Assembly: GCA_963930645.1 (NCBI GenBank)
Contig: OZ005648.1
Span: forward strand, 108,301,667 to 108,365,666
Direction of reading: 5' to 3'
Source: Salticus scenicus
Lineage: Eukaryota > Arthropoda > Arachnida > Araneae > Salticidae
DNA length: 64,000 nt
The position numbers and the translations under genes were made by a program. The notes beneath the pieces were generated by a model. It did no database searches, was not told the origin of the DNA, and saw only the letters and a program-made list of their open reading frames with translations. Shown in pieces: positions 1-12,600 of the stretch; the first letter of the stretch is position 1; each line of letters begins with the position of its first letter.

Positions 1-949
1 CTACAAAAGAATTACAAATGATATGTACACTATTCTTAATAGAAGGGTTCTGAAGTGAATTTTCATAGTACATTACAATTTTATTGCAATTCAAGCATAT
101 TCAAAGATGCCAATGCCCATACTTTTTTCACTAAAATTTATAGACAGCAATCTTTTATAATATGTTTAATATGAAATTGCAAAAAGCAAAGATTTCTATA
201 TAAAAATAGCAATGGAAAAGAATATGTTCAGCAGGAAACCTGCAGATTTACTAACAAAAGCATGAGCTCAACTGATAAACATTTTACAGATGCGCTGGGA
301 AGTACAAAAATATAGTTTTATTCAAAACACCATAAAAGTATAAACAGAAGGAATTTCCTATGATATATGCTGTATGAAATATACTATATTTTTGCAGATC
401 ATTTTGCTGTCAGTTAACTTAATTTACATTTAATTGCAGAAATACACAATCTTTATGTGCTAGTCAATTAATAATATTTATTCTTATAATGATCACAGAA
501 GTATTAAAAAAATGGCGAATTGTATATTTTTATAAGTTGCCATATGGAGAATAGATTTTTTCAGGTCTAGTAAATAGGTATTTAAAAAGTATGTGTACAG
601 CAGTCACATAAATTTATTTAAAAGAAATTTTAGTTACCTTTCCTAATAAAAATAAAATCTTTAGACTATTTTCTAAAAATTTTATGAAAAGCTATTATAT
701 GTATCAATCTAGTTTTTTTTAAATATATAAATGATTGGAGAAAATATAAAATATATGAGAAAAGAGACACAAAGAGAATAAAATCATGAAAGTTGAGTGA
801 GTCACTTCTTTTAGTCAAAAATAATATAAATAAAATTTTAAAACATTACAAAATAATTTACTGAAATTACGAGCAAGAAAAGATTTAAAATACACATATG
901 ATTAAAGAGACCCATCTTTATAATTGTTTTAAACATAAATTCATAGCCA
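1..949. other. AT-rich sequence downstream of the ING-like gene
   Basis: Probably contains the 3' UTR of the ING-like gene. Several TTTATT motifs (AATAAA on the minus strand) occur, for example near 476 and 612, but none can be chosen with confidence. No coding sequence is recognised. Confidence 0.4.
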
Positions 950-1377
950 TCATACGGCTTTTGGCCTCATTTGATTGCTTCTATCGCCTCTGCAAGTAGG
1001 GCAATACCATTTTCCTTTGGGTTTTGTCATTAGTCCAACACAAGAGAAGTGGAACCATTCACGTTCACAATTGACATTGTCACAACCAATCATCTCACCG
1101 TAGGATACCTGATCACACAAGCAATATGTAGGTTCATTAGGATCAATAGGGGGATCAACAGTCGGTGGTTCAGCTTCTTTTTCTACTTTAGTTTTCCTTT
1201 TCTTTTTCTTTTTAGTTTTACTGGTACTTGGAGTTGTAACTTCTTTCTCATGGCGCTCATGACCAGAATCATCCCTGAGAGTAATTTCCACATGGCGCTG
1301 TCGACGTGACCGTTTGTTTGGACGTTCTGGAGGCTCATTTTTATTTTCATTTTGAGTTTCATTTTCTCTTCCTAAAT
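950..1377 (-). CDS. ING1/ING2-like: ING-like gene, exon 3 with PHD finger (residues 127-268)
   Basis: Terminal coding exon. The acceptor reads GTTTCAG|ATTTAGG. It encodes the basic KRSRRQR patch, a Lys-rich linker and the PHD finger that begins IDPNEPTYCLCDQVSYGEM. The stop codon is at 952-950. Intron 2 (6508-1378) is about 5.1 kb and holds an hAT element and an hAT-like MITE. Confidence 0.95.
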
Positions 1378-2126
1378 CTGAAACACAGAAAAGAAAAGCA
1401 ATTACTTGTTAATGTCCCTGCCCGGGTTACAGCAAAGAAAAAAAAAAGTGATATAGTGTGTCTAAAATATAATCAAAATTGCTTTTACCTCTGTTATAAA
1501 ATTATGATTAATATGGCGAATTAAATAATAAAATAGGAGAAATGCATTCTGGAATTTTATTGAAAATGAAAACCTATATTTTTCATTTTTTTGGAGGGGA
1601 GGGGGATAATTAAAAGAAAAAAGGCAAATATTTTGTGATTTTGTATAGTGTAAATAAATTTTAATATTATTCATTTTTATAGTTAGTACTTAGCTCTCAG
1701 AAGAAATAAAAACGTGCAGATGAGAGTTACATTAGTTCTGCCTATAGCCTGCTTCAAGGTCAAAGAGCAATATGTTAGAAATAGGTCAGCGATTCTGTAG
1801 GATCTTGAAGGAGTGTGTTTATTATTTAGCAAGTCAAGAGATAATGGAATATTGAGCGTTATTTTTTTATTACTAGCACTTCAGAGATTTTATTATTAAA
1901 TATAATATACTGATATTTTTACTATGATTAAACATTGAACGAACGAGCACATGTTTTTGGTAGTCACCATGGAATGTCGAACTGCCTCGCTGAAATATTT
2001 TATGATCTAAGTTAGAGGTGCACAACCTTTTTGGCTGATGGGCCACTCTCGCTGTTGAGCGGGACATGAAGGGCCACAGACGAGGTAATATAAAAGAATG
2101 GAACTGTGCAGATGTATTCGCTGTAT

Positions 2127-2181
<55 letters not shown>

Positions 2182-5096
2182 TTCTTAAAATATATATAAT
2201 AAAATTTTTATAAAAAATTTTCAATCAGCGAGTCAAGTGAATCTCAAAGTGTAATAATCATAAAGTTATTGAATAGTAAGCAAAAGAATTAAATAAATAT
2301 AAAAAAAGAAATGCAAAAGAATATAAAATACAAAAAAAAGGGATAAATAAAATGTATTGATTTGCAAAGAGAGAGAGGGGGAGGGAGGGTTACATTGGGA
2401 TTCTCAAAAACATCTAGCACAAATGTAAAGGCAGATAGAGGGTACCAAAACAAGCAGTTTTAGTGTAGGAAAGTGGGTATGAAAATACTGCTTTGAGGTT
2501 TTAGATAGCACTGGCGAAATCTGTATGTGAAAAAGCTTCTCAGGGTTTTAGTTGTCATTTTCCACATGAATTTCGAACAATGTATTGTCATTGTGTCACC
2601 TTCCTGTTCTGGCGTAACAGAAAGAACACGTTTCACTCAGTCGGAAAATAAAATTTCAATAAATATGATTTTCTTCCACAGTTGATTGTGTGATTTTATT
2701 AAAAATTGTAGAAAGAACATGGTCTGCAAAAGTCTTAATGAATTTAATGAGGATTTGGTTGCTATACTATTATGACAGCAACCAAGGGGACCCTTTAGGC
2801 AAATTAGGAAATCAACCTCAGCCTCCTACATGCCTCCTGCTGATAATGTCTGTAGTTACGTCTCCGTTAGCAATCAGCTAAATTATCATAATAGTTACCA
2901 TTAGCCACTGAATATACTGCTGAAAATTTGTGATATGTTTTATATTTTTGCAAATGTAACCAAAGTATTTGCACGACCACTGAAATTTTTGGTTTTATCT
3001 ACACATTATTTTAGCCGCTGCCCCATTTCTGTTTGCGACATCATAAATGATGGCCACCATTATCACGGTCGGTGTCTTTATCAGTTTCACAAAATAATAA
3101 GAACCCACCGGACTTGTATTTCTTTTTTATGACTCCGGACAGAAATAAATTCGACTAACTGCACATTTGAAGTTTTTTAATAGAAAGTAAATTTACGTTA
3201 CTTCATCATTAATTTTAACACACATAAGAGAAAGATTTTTTTTTTTTTTTTTTTAAAAAAAGGGGGGAGGGGAGGAGCTTTTACTTACTAATTGTTACAT
3301 TTTTCTGTTTTTAATCTTCTCAAATAGATAAAGATCACTTACCAATAGATTTTTCCATGATTTTTCTAATAAAAAATGAAGGAACATACTGTGGGTTACA
3401 TTATCGAAAAATTGAATGGAAAACTTAGCTCTAAAACAGGAATGTGTGTATTAACCAACAATTCCCCCCACCCCACCCATCCCCGGCAAAAAACAACAAC
3501 AACAAAAAGTTCTTCGGGCTGCAGGTTGTGCACCTCTAATCTAAGTAATTGTTATTGTGAAATCGAAACAGTATGGGAAAAAAAAAAAAAAAAAAAATCA
3601 AAAGCCATTTTTAAATACATGTAAATAGTTTTACAAAATGGTCATCCCGCAGCAAAAGCAAAAAAAAAAAAAAAAAAAAAACTTAAAGTTGAATATTACT
3701 GCGTGTCCCCGTCTTTGATTTTTTGCGTAATTTACATATTATTGTGCATCCGCGACATTGCTGATGTATTAATTTAGTCCATTTACTATTTTCTAAAAAT
3801 ATAGTTTTTTTCTTAAAAGAAAATGTGATAACTTATTTTTATGTTTTCACGAAACAATACAACAGTAAAATTTTACTGAAATTCTTCATGAATTTAGACC
3901 CTTTATACAGGCTCTTGATTTGTATATACAGACATTAATATATTACTATAATCACATTTGCTCAACAATTATATTTCTTCTAATGAACTTAGAATGCGTC
4001 AGAAAAGATATAGGCTAAGCTTTGATACAGAGCTTCTGTTGGCAATTCATTATGGCCGCCCGCATATGTTTATCGTATCGCAGAGAAATCCTTTTTGATG
4101 TGTTGAAAGAATGTGGTTTTGGGATTTTTCCAAATTTCGTATTTTGGCTAGCTTTGATATAGGGCATCCGATTCATTAAGCGTCGATTTGATTCAATGAT
4201 GCGATTCGGTTATGCGACAACTTTTACTTGTAATCCTTCCGTATTGGAACTATGTTTTCGTGTCTCGGAACTTTGTTTTTGTTTTCGTTCTTGATTAACT
4301 CCTGGTATCTCAGCATTTATTAAATATTTTTAGCTTTTAAGCCACGTGTTTTATAGTCCCCGCTCTTTACACTATATTACGATTTGATTCTGACCAATAT
4401 AATAAATAAAATAAAAAGTATATTTTCTTTTAAAAGGAATTAAATACATAAAAATAAATAAATTTTAATTAAACTTAAATTTTAATCAGTTTAATCCTTT
4501 CTGCTATACATACTACCATTTCCCCCCCCCAGTAAATACTATAAATATATATATATATATATATTTTTTTTTCAAAGGAATTAATAAAAAAAAAAAAAAA
4601 AAAAAAAAAGAAAGAAAAAGCTGTTATACTATAAATATAACTGTTATAAATACATTTTTAAATTTAAAATACCTAATTTTTTCTACTGCATTACCATTTT
4701 TCAATACATATGCTAAATTTAAAAAAAGATTTTGCCTTCAAATGAATGAATTAAATAAATAAAAAATAAATAGCATAATAGCCTTTGCTAGGATACACAG
4801 GCGATAAAAATGAAAGAATAAATTTTAGAAAAATTAAACATAGACGCTAAAAAGAAAAAAAAAAAAAAACTTGATGAAGTGCACACCTATAGTGTCCCAG
4901 GTATCCATCTGCCAAGTTTTGTAGCTCTGCAATCAGTAGTGTGAGCACCAGAGCGCAGACAAACACATAGACAGATACTTCTCTTTATTTATGCAGATTA
5001 TAAACACAGTTGAAACTTACATAAAATAAAAAATGTATAGAGAGTGTCTCAAGGTATCTTAAAGGTAAGGGTAATTTTTAGAGAACTATCAAATGG

Positions 5097-5127
<31 letters not shown>

Positions 5128-8100
5128 TAGAAAGAACATCTCTTTAAGTTTTAATATCAATAGATTCCAATATATGCACTTTTTGTAGAATGTCAAACAC
5201 CTAAACAGTAACCCAGTTCTCTCTAAGTGTTTCGTAGCATATGAGGAGTTATTAGATGATTTTTTTTTTTTTTTTTAATGATATACTACTTCAACTCAAC
5301 CACAGTATCAATTTAAATTAGTTTAGCAATTTTCAAAAGAAAATATGAATTGAAGATAAATAGATTATATAAATAAATATAAAAATGTGCTTTTTTCTCC
5401 TTCCAAAACATTTCCTTCTTGTCCCCAAAATCCCAGGTTTTTTTTTTTTCAGAAAAAAACCTAGTCCAGTGGGTTTAATCAGGGTTTTTGGATTTGGGTT
5501 TTATCTGGTTCTTTCCAGGATTTTTCTTTTTTTATATATATGAAATATATTAATAAGATAATTTTTAAAAATCACATGTTAATTATTCATTAAAATCAAA
5601 ATTTTAAAATCCTTTTTTGATTAAGTTATAAGGATTTTTTTTTTTTTTTTAATGCTTCAAATATTCTTAAAATTCTGTTTTATCTGTTAAAAAAAAAAAA
5701 AAAAAAAAATGCTGTTTAGTGTTGCTTTATTTCCATATTCATTAGATTTTCATCAAATATTTTGAATTATTGTTCTTCTATTACATATTACAGCACTTCA
5801 CTGTTAAAAATTTCAGATATTTTTTAAATTTAAATTTATTTATATTGTACACTCCTTGAGCCCAACAATTTTCTTTATATTCACGAACAACTGTTTTTTT
5901 TTTTTTTTGCTTTTATTTATTTATAAAAAATTTTCACTGTGTTTCAAAGAAATAATTATAAATTTATATTTCATTGGGATTTTTTCAAGATTTTGTTCCA
6001 TAATGCAATTTGGGCATCTGCAATATTTTTTTAAACTCTTTGCCCATGTTAAATTTATGTGTGAATTACATTTGTTTTACATTTTTATATTTGTTAGAAG
6101 TTAGATGAAAGTAAAATTTTAAATAAAGATTTTGAAAAAATCCACTTGGGTTTTATTGAAAAAACCCACCTGCATTCTTTCGGGTCAGGCAAAATCTAGC
6201 CAACCCTGCCAAATCCTGCCCTATTTGTCTTCAAAACCATGTTTCGCCTCCCAAGTGTGCTCTGCTTGTCCAAAAATTGGGCTTTAATTATTTTCCTTAG
6301 TAACATTCTGTCTTTTTTTTCTAAACCTAGGAGAAACTCTGGTACTGGAAAAGTACTAAATAAAAAAATTACTTGTTTCAGCAAACTATTTTTACATAAT
6401 ATCACAAGTTATAATATTTTTTTTTTACTAAATGAGTTTTATATAATTTAAAACAGAAAATAATAAATCAAATATTTAAAAAAAAAAAAAAAAAAAAATT
6501 ATACAAACCTAATTTCATTCTATCAAGTTCCAATTGACGAGATTTATTTTCAATAATATCTTGAATAACTTGAACAATCTGCAGTTTTTTGTCTCCGAGA
6601 TCTTGTGTTTGTATGAGAGCTCTTTGAACTTGTAATAATGTCCTTTTGCGACTACTTGAATCCAGATCCTTTTTTAGGATATTTTGATAATTATCGATAT
6701 CTTGCAAAATTTCTAGAAATATTAAAAAAAAAAAAAAATAAAAAAATACTGTGAAAAAAGAATAAACTTAAAAAGCAAGTGCTGGTTCATTTCAATTTTT
6801 ATTCCATTTTCTCTTATGCATAACCGAATTTATCATTTTTAAAATAATAAAAAATAAACACAATTAAGAAAATTCATAATTAAATCTTTTGAATTCTAAA
6901 GAGCATTGCTGAAATACCATGGGTATATAGTACTGAGAGTTCTCATTGAAATACTTTCATTAAAAACAACACTATCATATTAAAAATTATTTTTTCAGTT
7001 TTTTACACAAGCTAATAAGAGTTTAAAACATATAACAGCCCAGAAAGAAAAATGACACATACACATGTAAAAAAAAAAAAAAAAAAAAAAAAATGGCAAT
7101 TTTGAATTTATGACATTGAAAAATGTGCCTCTCTCAGGGGTTGGCGAGTAGGGAGCAGAGCCCCCTAGTCAGTGGCGTAGCTTGGGTGGGTGACACACGG
7201 GGCGGAAATAAATGATGTCACCCCTACATAGATTTATTAAAAAAAAAATTAACTATTGTGGTATTTAAAATGTCCAATTATCTTTAAATATATAATTGAC
7301 ATAGATCCCGAAAAAAGAGCGTTACAAACGGGGCACGAAGACCCGTTTTTTTTTTTTACTTTTTTTTCTTTACTTTTTTTTTTAAATTGATAAAACATTT
7401 ACCCCCTCTCCCCCCCTAGCATCTTAAAAAAATATATATAATAGTAAAGATGGATCAAAGGAATATATAGAGTTATGATTACAATATATTTAATAGTATT
7501 CATGTACACCCTTAAGGGTTCTTGATAGTCAAATAACCGCCTTCCTCCTTCCCCATGTAATCCAAAGGGATTTTTCTTTTGCTTTGTATTATCACAGTAT
7601 ATTTCATTCAAAAATAAAGTTTTTCAAATTCTACTTTTTGAATTCCACTTTTGAACAAGTCACCTTACGAAGCAAATTTTTTGAAAAAGTTAATTTTTTT
7701 TTATTTTTTATTTATAAGTAAAAAGTAATTTGAAATATCGATAACTTTTTAATATTAATCTGTAAATTGTGGGTAATAAATTATAAGTGCAGAATACAAT
7801 AAAGCGCGGAAATTGAGTAATAGGTACCTATAATGTAGTCTTTATTTCATTAAATTATAGTAAATATGAAATTTCTTATAACCATGAAATACATTAATTA
7901 AATTGTCAAACAGCATTGCTATTTTCCTCCTAAAATTAAAAATAGGATCAAATTTCTTTAGTTATTTTTATCTTCCAAATATGGTATTTGCGGTAATATT
8001 CTAAGTTCTAACACATATATTATTGTAAAATGCATTCTTATGCTAATCACCAAACGATTTAATGTTGCATCATATATATAAAATGATTTCATAAAGAAAA

Positions 8101-8282
8101 TACTAACCTTGATACTGAAGATCTAGTTCTCTCAATTGAGTGATATTTCTTTGAATGTCATCAGGAATGTTTTCAACGAAATCCATATAATCTTCAATAT
8201 AAATGGCAGAATGCATGGCTTCTAGAGCAGCATGATTCAAAATTTTAGTAGAATCAACATCAGATTTTTGATTCACAAACAT
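950..8282 (-). CDS. ING1/ING2-like: ING1/ING2-type PHD-finger protein, complete, 3 exons
   Basis: Spliced minus-strand CDS: exons 8282-8108, 6712-6509 and 1377-950, both introns phase 1 with GT/AG ends, giving 268 aa. The N-terminal part (about residues 25-125) matches the ING helical domain, including QRNITQLRELD and the VQRALIQTQDLGDKK block. A basic KRSRRQR stretch and a lysine-rich linker follow. The C-terminal PHD finger has a complete C4HC3 set: Cys212, Cys214, Cys225, Cys230, His236, Cys239, Cys252 and Cys255. Residues equivalent to the ING2 H3K4me3 pocket (Tyr211, Met222, Asp226, Trp234) are all present. ING proteins recruit histone acetyltransferase or deacetylase complexes to H3K4me3 in the nucleus; the PHD wording and basic linker favour ING1/2 (Sin3-HDAC type) over ING4/5. 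The start ATG has an in-frame TAA three codons upstream. The tail after the PHD finger is short and lacks the long polybasic region of vertebrate ING1/2. Confidence 0.93.
2013..3538. mobile_element. Non-autonomous hAT element with 8-bp TSD
   Basis: Terminal inverted repeats begin TAGAGGTGCACAACCT at both ends (2013 forward; 3538 reverse). The 8-bp sequence ATCTAAGT flanks both ends (2005-2012 and 3539-3546), as expected for an hAT insertion. It sits in intron 2 of the ING-like gene. The interior has short open frames but none recognisable as an hAT transposase. Confidence 0.85.
2130..2181. repeat. (TA)n-(TG)n microsatellite
   Basis: An uninterrupted TA run passes directly into a TG run. It lies inside the hAT element. 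Confidence 0.95.
3539..5440. other. Intron 2 sequence of ING-like gene, mostly unassigned
   Basis: AT-rich, with several long A or T runs (for example near 3661, 4590 and 5101). A stretch at about 4870-5005 (reads CCATCTGCCAAGTTTTGTAG, then a series of ACA/CAGA motifs) looks like a decayed dispersed-repeat fragment. No coding sequence is recognised. Confidence 0.5.
5445..6208. mobile_element. hAT-like MITE, copy 1
   Basis: Same family as the element at 36638-37917. Both share an internal block with TTTTCATCAAAT, CCCAACAATTTTCTTTATAT and AAAACCCAC, and both end in AGCCAACCCTG (6208 here). The left end is decayed; only the part after the CAGGGTTGG terminus can be aligned. It lies in ING-like intron 2, about 300 bp from exon 2. 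Confidence 0.65.
6509..6712 (-). CDS. ING1/ING2-like: ING-like gene, exon 2 (residues 59-126)
   Basis: Internal exon of 204 nt. The acceptor reads TTTCTAG|AAATTTTG and the donor TTAG|GTTTGT. It completes the Glu codon split after YQ and encodes the helical segment with QVQRALIQTQDLGDKK and the end of the ING domain. Both splice phases agree with the flanking exons. Confidence 0.92.
6713..8107 (-). other. Intron 1 of the ING-like gene
   Basis: About 1.4 kb, AT-rich. At 7138-7240 there is a more GC-rich stretch with AGTGGCGTAGC, a typical DNA-transposon terminal sequence, but no partner terminus could be paired with it. No coding sequence is recognised. Confidence 0.6.
8108..8282 (-). CDS. ING1/ING2-like: ING-like gene, exon 1 (residues 1-58)
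   Basis: First coding exon, 58 codons plus one base. It encodes the start of the ING N-terminal domain (YIEDYMDFVENIPDDIQRN, then LRELDLQYQ). The donor on the minus strand reads CAAG|GTTAGT. The following intron (8107-6713) is about 1.4 kb. Confidence 0.93.
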
Positions 8283-9172
8283 TTTTAATTATTAATACAA
8301 ACAACCGATAGCTCGAAATTTGTTTGTTAAAATTGTATAAAATAGGACGGAGAAATTTGGAAATTTTAAGTAATAAATTCAAAAATCATCTTGGAGAAAT
8401 TCGAGATAGAGCAAATTTCTTTTTTAAGAATTTCCGAATAAAACATAGCAACGTCCTAAATTCAAAGGCAAATCGCCAGCAAATTCGTTTAATAGTCTAC
8501 TCATTCATCCATTTAATAAACATAGTTCATTACAATTTCTTAAAGTACAAATTAAGAGGAAATATCAAAGACGTACTACAACCGTCTGTCAAAAATAAAC
8601 AAAACATCAATCTAATAGGAAATGACGTAAAATAAAATCGTACCGTGCCGTGCTCCAATCAAAAGCAAATTGAGTTAGCGCCATCTATGCTACTGTACAG
8701 TCATTGCAAATTACTGAGCTAAAGTAATAATTGGACTGGAGCCATGAAGGTAGAAAGAGAAGGAAAATATACCTCCTACGTCGTTTCCGATTCTATCTGT
8801 CCGCCGCATCGTGGCGCTAGTATCAGTATGTGTGTCCATAGATAAATCTATGGTGTTCAGTAGAAAAGTTGGTTTGTTGGATTTTACATCGCACAAGTGC
8901 TGCGCAGTAGAAAAGTTAGTTTGGGGTAGGGGGATGTAATGTTCCAAAGCAGTCCGGGTTCTACTCTATCTCGTCGATGGTCACCCGTGTCCCGCGGGCG
9001 CGGTATGGTTGTGATGCTCAATAGCTCAATCTACCCCCCGTGATGTGAGCGTGAATTATTATTTTGAAGTTTCGAAGGAAGGAAGGCATTCTGGTATTTT
9101 CGAAATCGACCTTCTAAAAGCCGGTCATTCTTTTTTCAGAGATATTTGTTTTGAAAATTCCAAGTTATAATA
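8283..9172. promoter_or_regulatory. Divergent promoter region between ING-like and DJ-1 genes
   Basis: The two start codons are 890 bp apart and point away from each other, so both promoters and both 5' UTRs must lie here unless an upstream non-coding exon exists elsewhere. About 8640-9070 is clearly richer in G+C and CpG than its surroundings. A CCAAT motif is at about 8653. No convincing TATA box is seen for either gene. A 103-codon open frame at 8324-8635 has no recognisable content and is treated as chance. Confidence 0.6.
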
Positions 9173-9259
9173 ATGTCAAAATCAGCATTGTTAATTCTTT
9201 CAGAAGGTGCAGAAGAAATGGAAGCTGTAATTTCAGCAGATGTTCTCAGGCGAGCTGGA
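9173..9259 (+). CDS. PARK7/DJ-1: DJ-1 exon 1 (residues 1-29)
   Basis: It encodes the first strand and helix, including SEGAEEMEAVISADVLRRAG. The donor is GGA|GTAAGT, phase 0. The next exon is 16.6 kb away. Confidence 0.96.
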
Positions 9260-9575
9260 GTAAGTTGATAATAAATGACTATTTTTTTGTTAAGTCACTC
9301 TGATTAAGACAGTATTCGTCCCAAGTTTCTATATGTGTTACTTTATGGCAATTGCGGCATTAAAATGACAAAAAATATATAAATCTTTCACGTTGGAAGT
9401 AAATATTGCTTATTAAGAATATTTAATTGTAAATTTAAAGTACTTTTTACCAGCCAGCATTTCTACTTAATTGTGTTATAAATATCCAACATCTCTTTTC
9501 ATGCAACTCTCTTTTATTATTATTTGTGAAAGTATTAGAGATATATACTATTAGAAATTAAATATTGATAAATGT

Positions 9576-9607
<32 letters not shown>

Positions 9608-12600
9608 GAGAATTTTCTTCTGACCTGTAATTTTGACAGCTTTCATTCAATAGAATTTTGGTTTAATTAATTAATTTTTACTAAGGCATTTAAGCATTTA
9701 AAATTCTTAAATGCTTTTTAAAATTTAATTCTTTCTATATTCATATTGCAGAAGAATAGGTACAATAAACTGAATAAATAAAAAATCGCCTATGTATTTA
9801 TTCAGTTGAAGCAGATGGTGTAAGCTTCATTCAGGATACTGATGTAATTCTCATACCAATTCTAATACATGTTCTTTCTCACCAAGTTTTGCACTTATAT
9901 TTTCAGCAGAAAAATCCTTAACTTTGGTGATTTGAAAAACATACTCAGGGATATATATATATATATATCAGGGCGCGAAATTTCAGCTCGCCATTGGCGA
10001 GTGGAATTTTTACTGTGGCAAGTAAAAATTTGGTCTAGTTATAGGTAGAATTCTTACACGATACGGTGACAGGAAACAATCTTTTTATAGATTTAAATAT
10101 GGGAAAATCTTGCCATCATATAACCTCATATTTAATCCCAGCCTGGGAAAGGAAAAATGCTTAGCGCATGCATGAAAGTTTTAATCTCTTCGGTAATTTC
10201 GTTTCTCCCACTGTGATTTCTCCAATCAGAGTGAGAATAGACAAGCAGAGAACCTCTTTGTCCGTCGCCCACTATCTGAGAAAAGAGAAATGTGAAAGTT
10301 TGCCTATGCGATATTGATGCATGAAAATTAACCCGAGCCCTTTTAAAGATACTGCCTATGTTTATTTTATTGAATAATGTTCAAAAAATAGTTGACATCC
10401 ACGACAAGCGGGAGGCAACGAGGACGCGGAGGGCCCTCCGGCGAAAAAGCTTTATGACATGAGTAACGAAGCAAAATAAAGGGATTTTTTTAATTTTACT
10501 GATTGATGCGAAACAAAATTTCGTATGTTTTATACATTCATGCACAATGCGGGTGTGGTATCCAGTGTTTTTATTTTATTTTATTTTTTGGTTTTCATAT
10601 ACGCGGACCGTACAAACGTGCATATTACTCAGGGTTAGAAATAAGCCGTCGTTAGTCGTATTTTGAGACCACTTTTTTCATTTTGACGCCTAGAATTCCA
10701 CTCATAGGTGCCATGTTTGATGCCTGGATTTTTTCTTCATGATATCTAATAATTTTCCCAATCCCATCAGACAGTAAGCAAGTCTATTTCAGTTAATTGA
10801 ACCTAATAAAAACTGATTTAAGAAATCATTTCTCTATAAAAGTAGTTGACGATTTGTTAATGATCAATTTAAACAACCCTAAATTGGAAGATTTCTGCCC
10901 AGAAAATGCTATTAAATTGTGGTGGAATGATGTGTCTTCTGGGCAAAGAATGAATTTGTAATTTTAAATATTGTCAATGTAATTACATTCATTATATAAA
11001 TATTTTTTATATGATCTTGCATATATTATTTACAAGTTGATGCTTTATTATTTTTATTATTTTAAATATACATATTTAATTATAGATGGCACCTAGATTT
11101 TTCATTTTGACGCCCAAAAGATTTAATCCAGGTGTTATTTTGACGCCTAGTTTCAAAATTCTTATTTCTAACACTGATATTACTGTTCCCGTCCACTACA
11201 AGCGGGAGGCACCGAGGACGCGGAGGGCCCTCTGGCGAAAAAGCTTTATGACATGAGTAACGAAGCAAAATAAAGGGATTTATTTAATTAAGTATGAGAT
11301 ATGTTTCGTGTTTTTAAAAGCAAAATAAAGGTATTTATTAATTAAGTATGAGATATGCTTCGTGTTTTTAAGAAGTTTTGAAATTTTATGCATTTTAAAT
11401 ATTCATGCAGCAGGGTTGCCAACTGCTCCGATTTTTGCAGAGTTTCTCCGAAAAAATTTAAAAACTCTGCAATTCCGCGAAGTAATGTTTATGCTCCGCA
11501 AATTCAGTCTTGACCACCTATTTAAATAATACATAAAATTGAATAGTGCCAGACACTGAAAAAAAAAAAAAAATTTTTTTTCTTTTTTCTTTCTTTCTTT
11601 CTTTTTTTTTTTTTCTTGCACACATCTAGGCAGAAATCGTTGTCCAATCCTTATCAACTTTTGATTTTGCATTTCCAACAGTTGCCGCATAAAACATTAT
11701 TCTTTGAATTTTATTTTTTATCTATGAAAGCGCTTCAACGTATCTTGAAAATAAAAAAAATAAAACTAACTTTTACAATTTAGCTGAAGAACCACACGCT
11801 TCATCCTACAATACTCATAAATAAATAGTAAAAAAAAAAAAAGTATGAAAGAAAGAAAACATTCTAGTGATTGAAATATTGCTGACTCAGAACAGGAACA
11901 AGTATTTGTTTACATTAGCTAAGAGTGTGTTTAATTAAAACCACAAGCTGAAAGGGGGGAAGAAAGAAACCAAATGCTATGATTATGTGGTGTTTTGATT
12001 TTCATTTAAACTGTATCAATGTTTCAGTTATCGTTAAAAAATTGTTTATTTTAATTATTTATGGATAAAAATAATGGATTCAAAGCTACTGAACTTTAAG
12101 GCCGATTGACAACGCTTTATTTAAGATTTATTTGAAATAATTATGCTTTTATTTTATCATTCACTTAAAGCATTAATGATTTATTATTATATCTTCATTT
12201 GTATCTGGAAAAAAAAAATAAATAAACAAATTATGACCAATAATCTGCAAAATTCTAAAGTTTACAAAACATATGGTCCCAAGCTATGCAAATTAGAGGG
12301 AGTTGACTTAGAGATGAGATCATTTACACATTTATATGATTTCGCTTTTAGATTTTTATGTGATAGTATAATTATTTTGACATTCATGAAAATTGTTGGA
12401 AATTAATTTTTTTTTTTTTTTCCCTTTGTGCTTCTCTTTCTTTCTTTCTTTTTTTTTAATGTAACTGAATAATCTACTTTCATATATTGCCTTTATTTAT
12501 GTATGGAAAATATGCCATTATGAAAAAAACAAATTACTTTTGGGTTTTAAGCTTATATTCAGACTTAAGGGGGTATTCTGGTTTAGAAGCTCAAATTTTA

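Noticed and set aside
1049..1309. 86-codon plus-strand open frame
   Set aside because: Antisense shadow of the ING-like PHD exon.
8324..8635. 103-codon plus-strand open frame between the ING-like and DJ-1 start codons
   Set aside because: Low-complexity Asn/Lys/Ile-rich content without a recognisable domain; it lies in the likely shared promoter/5' UTR region.
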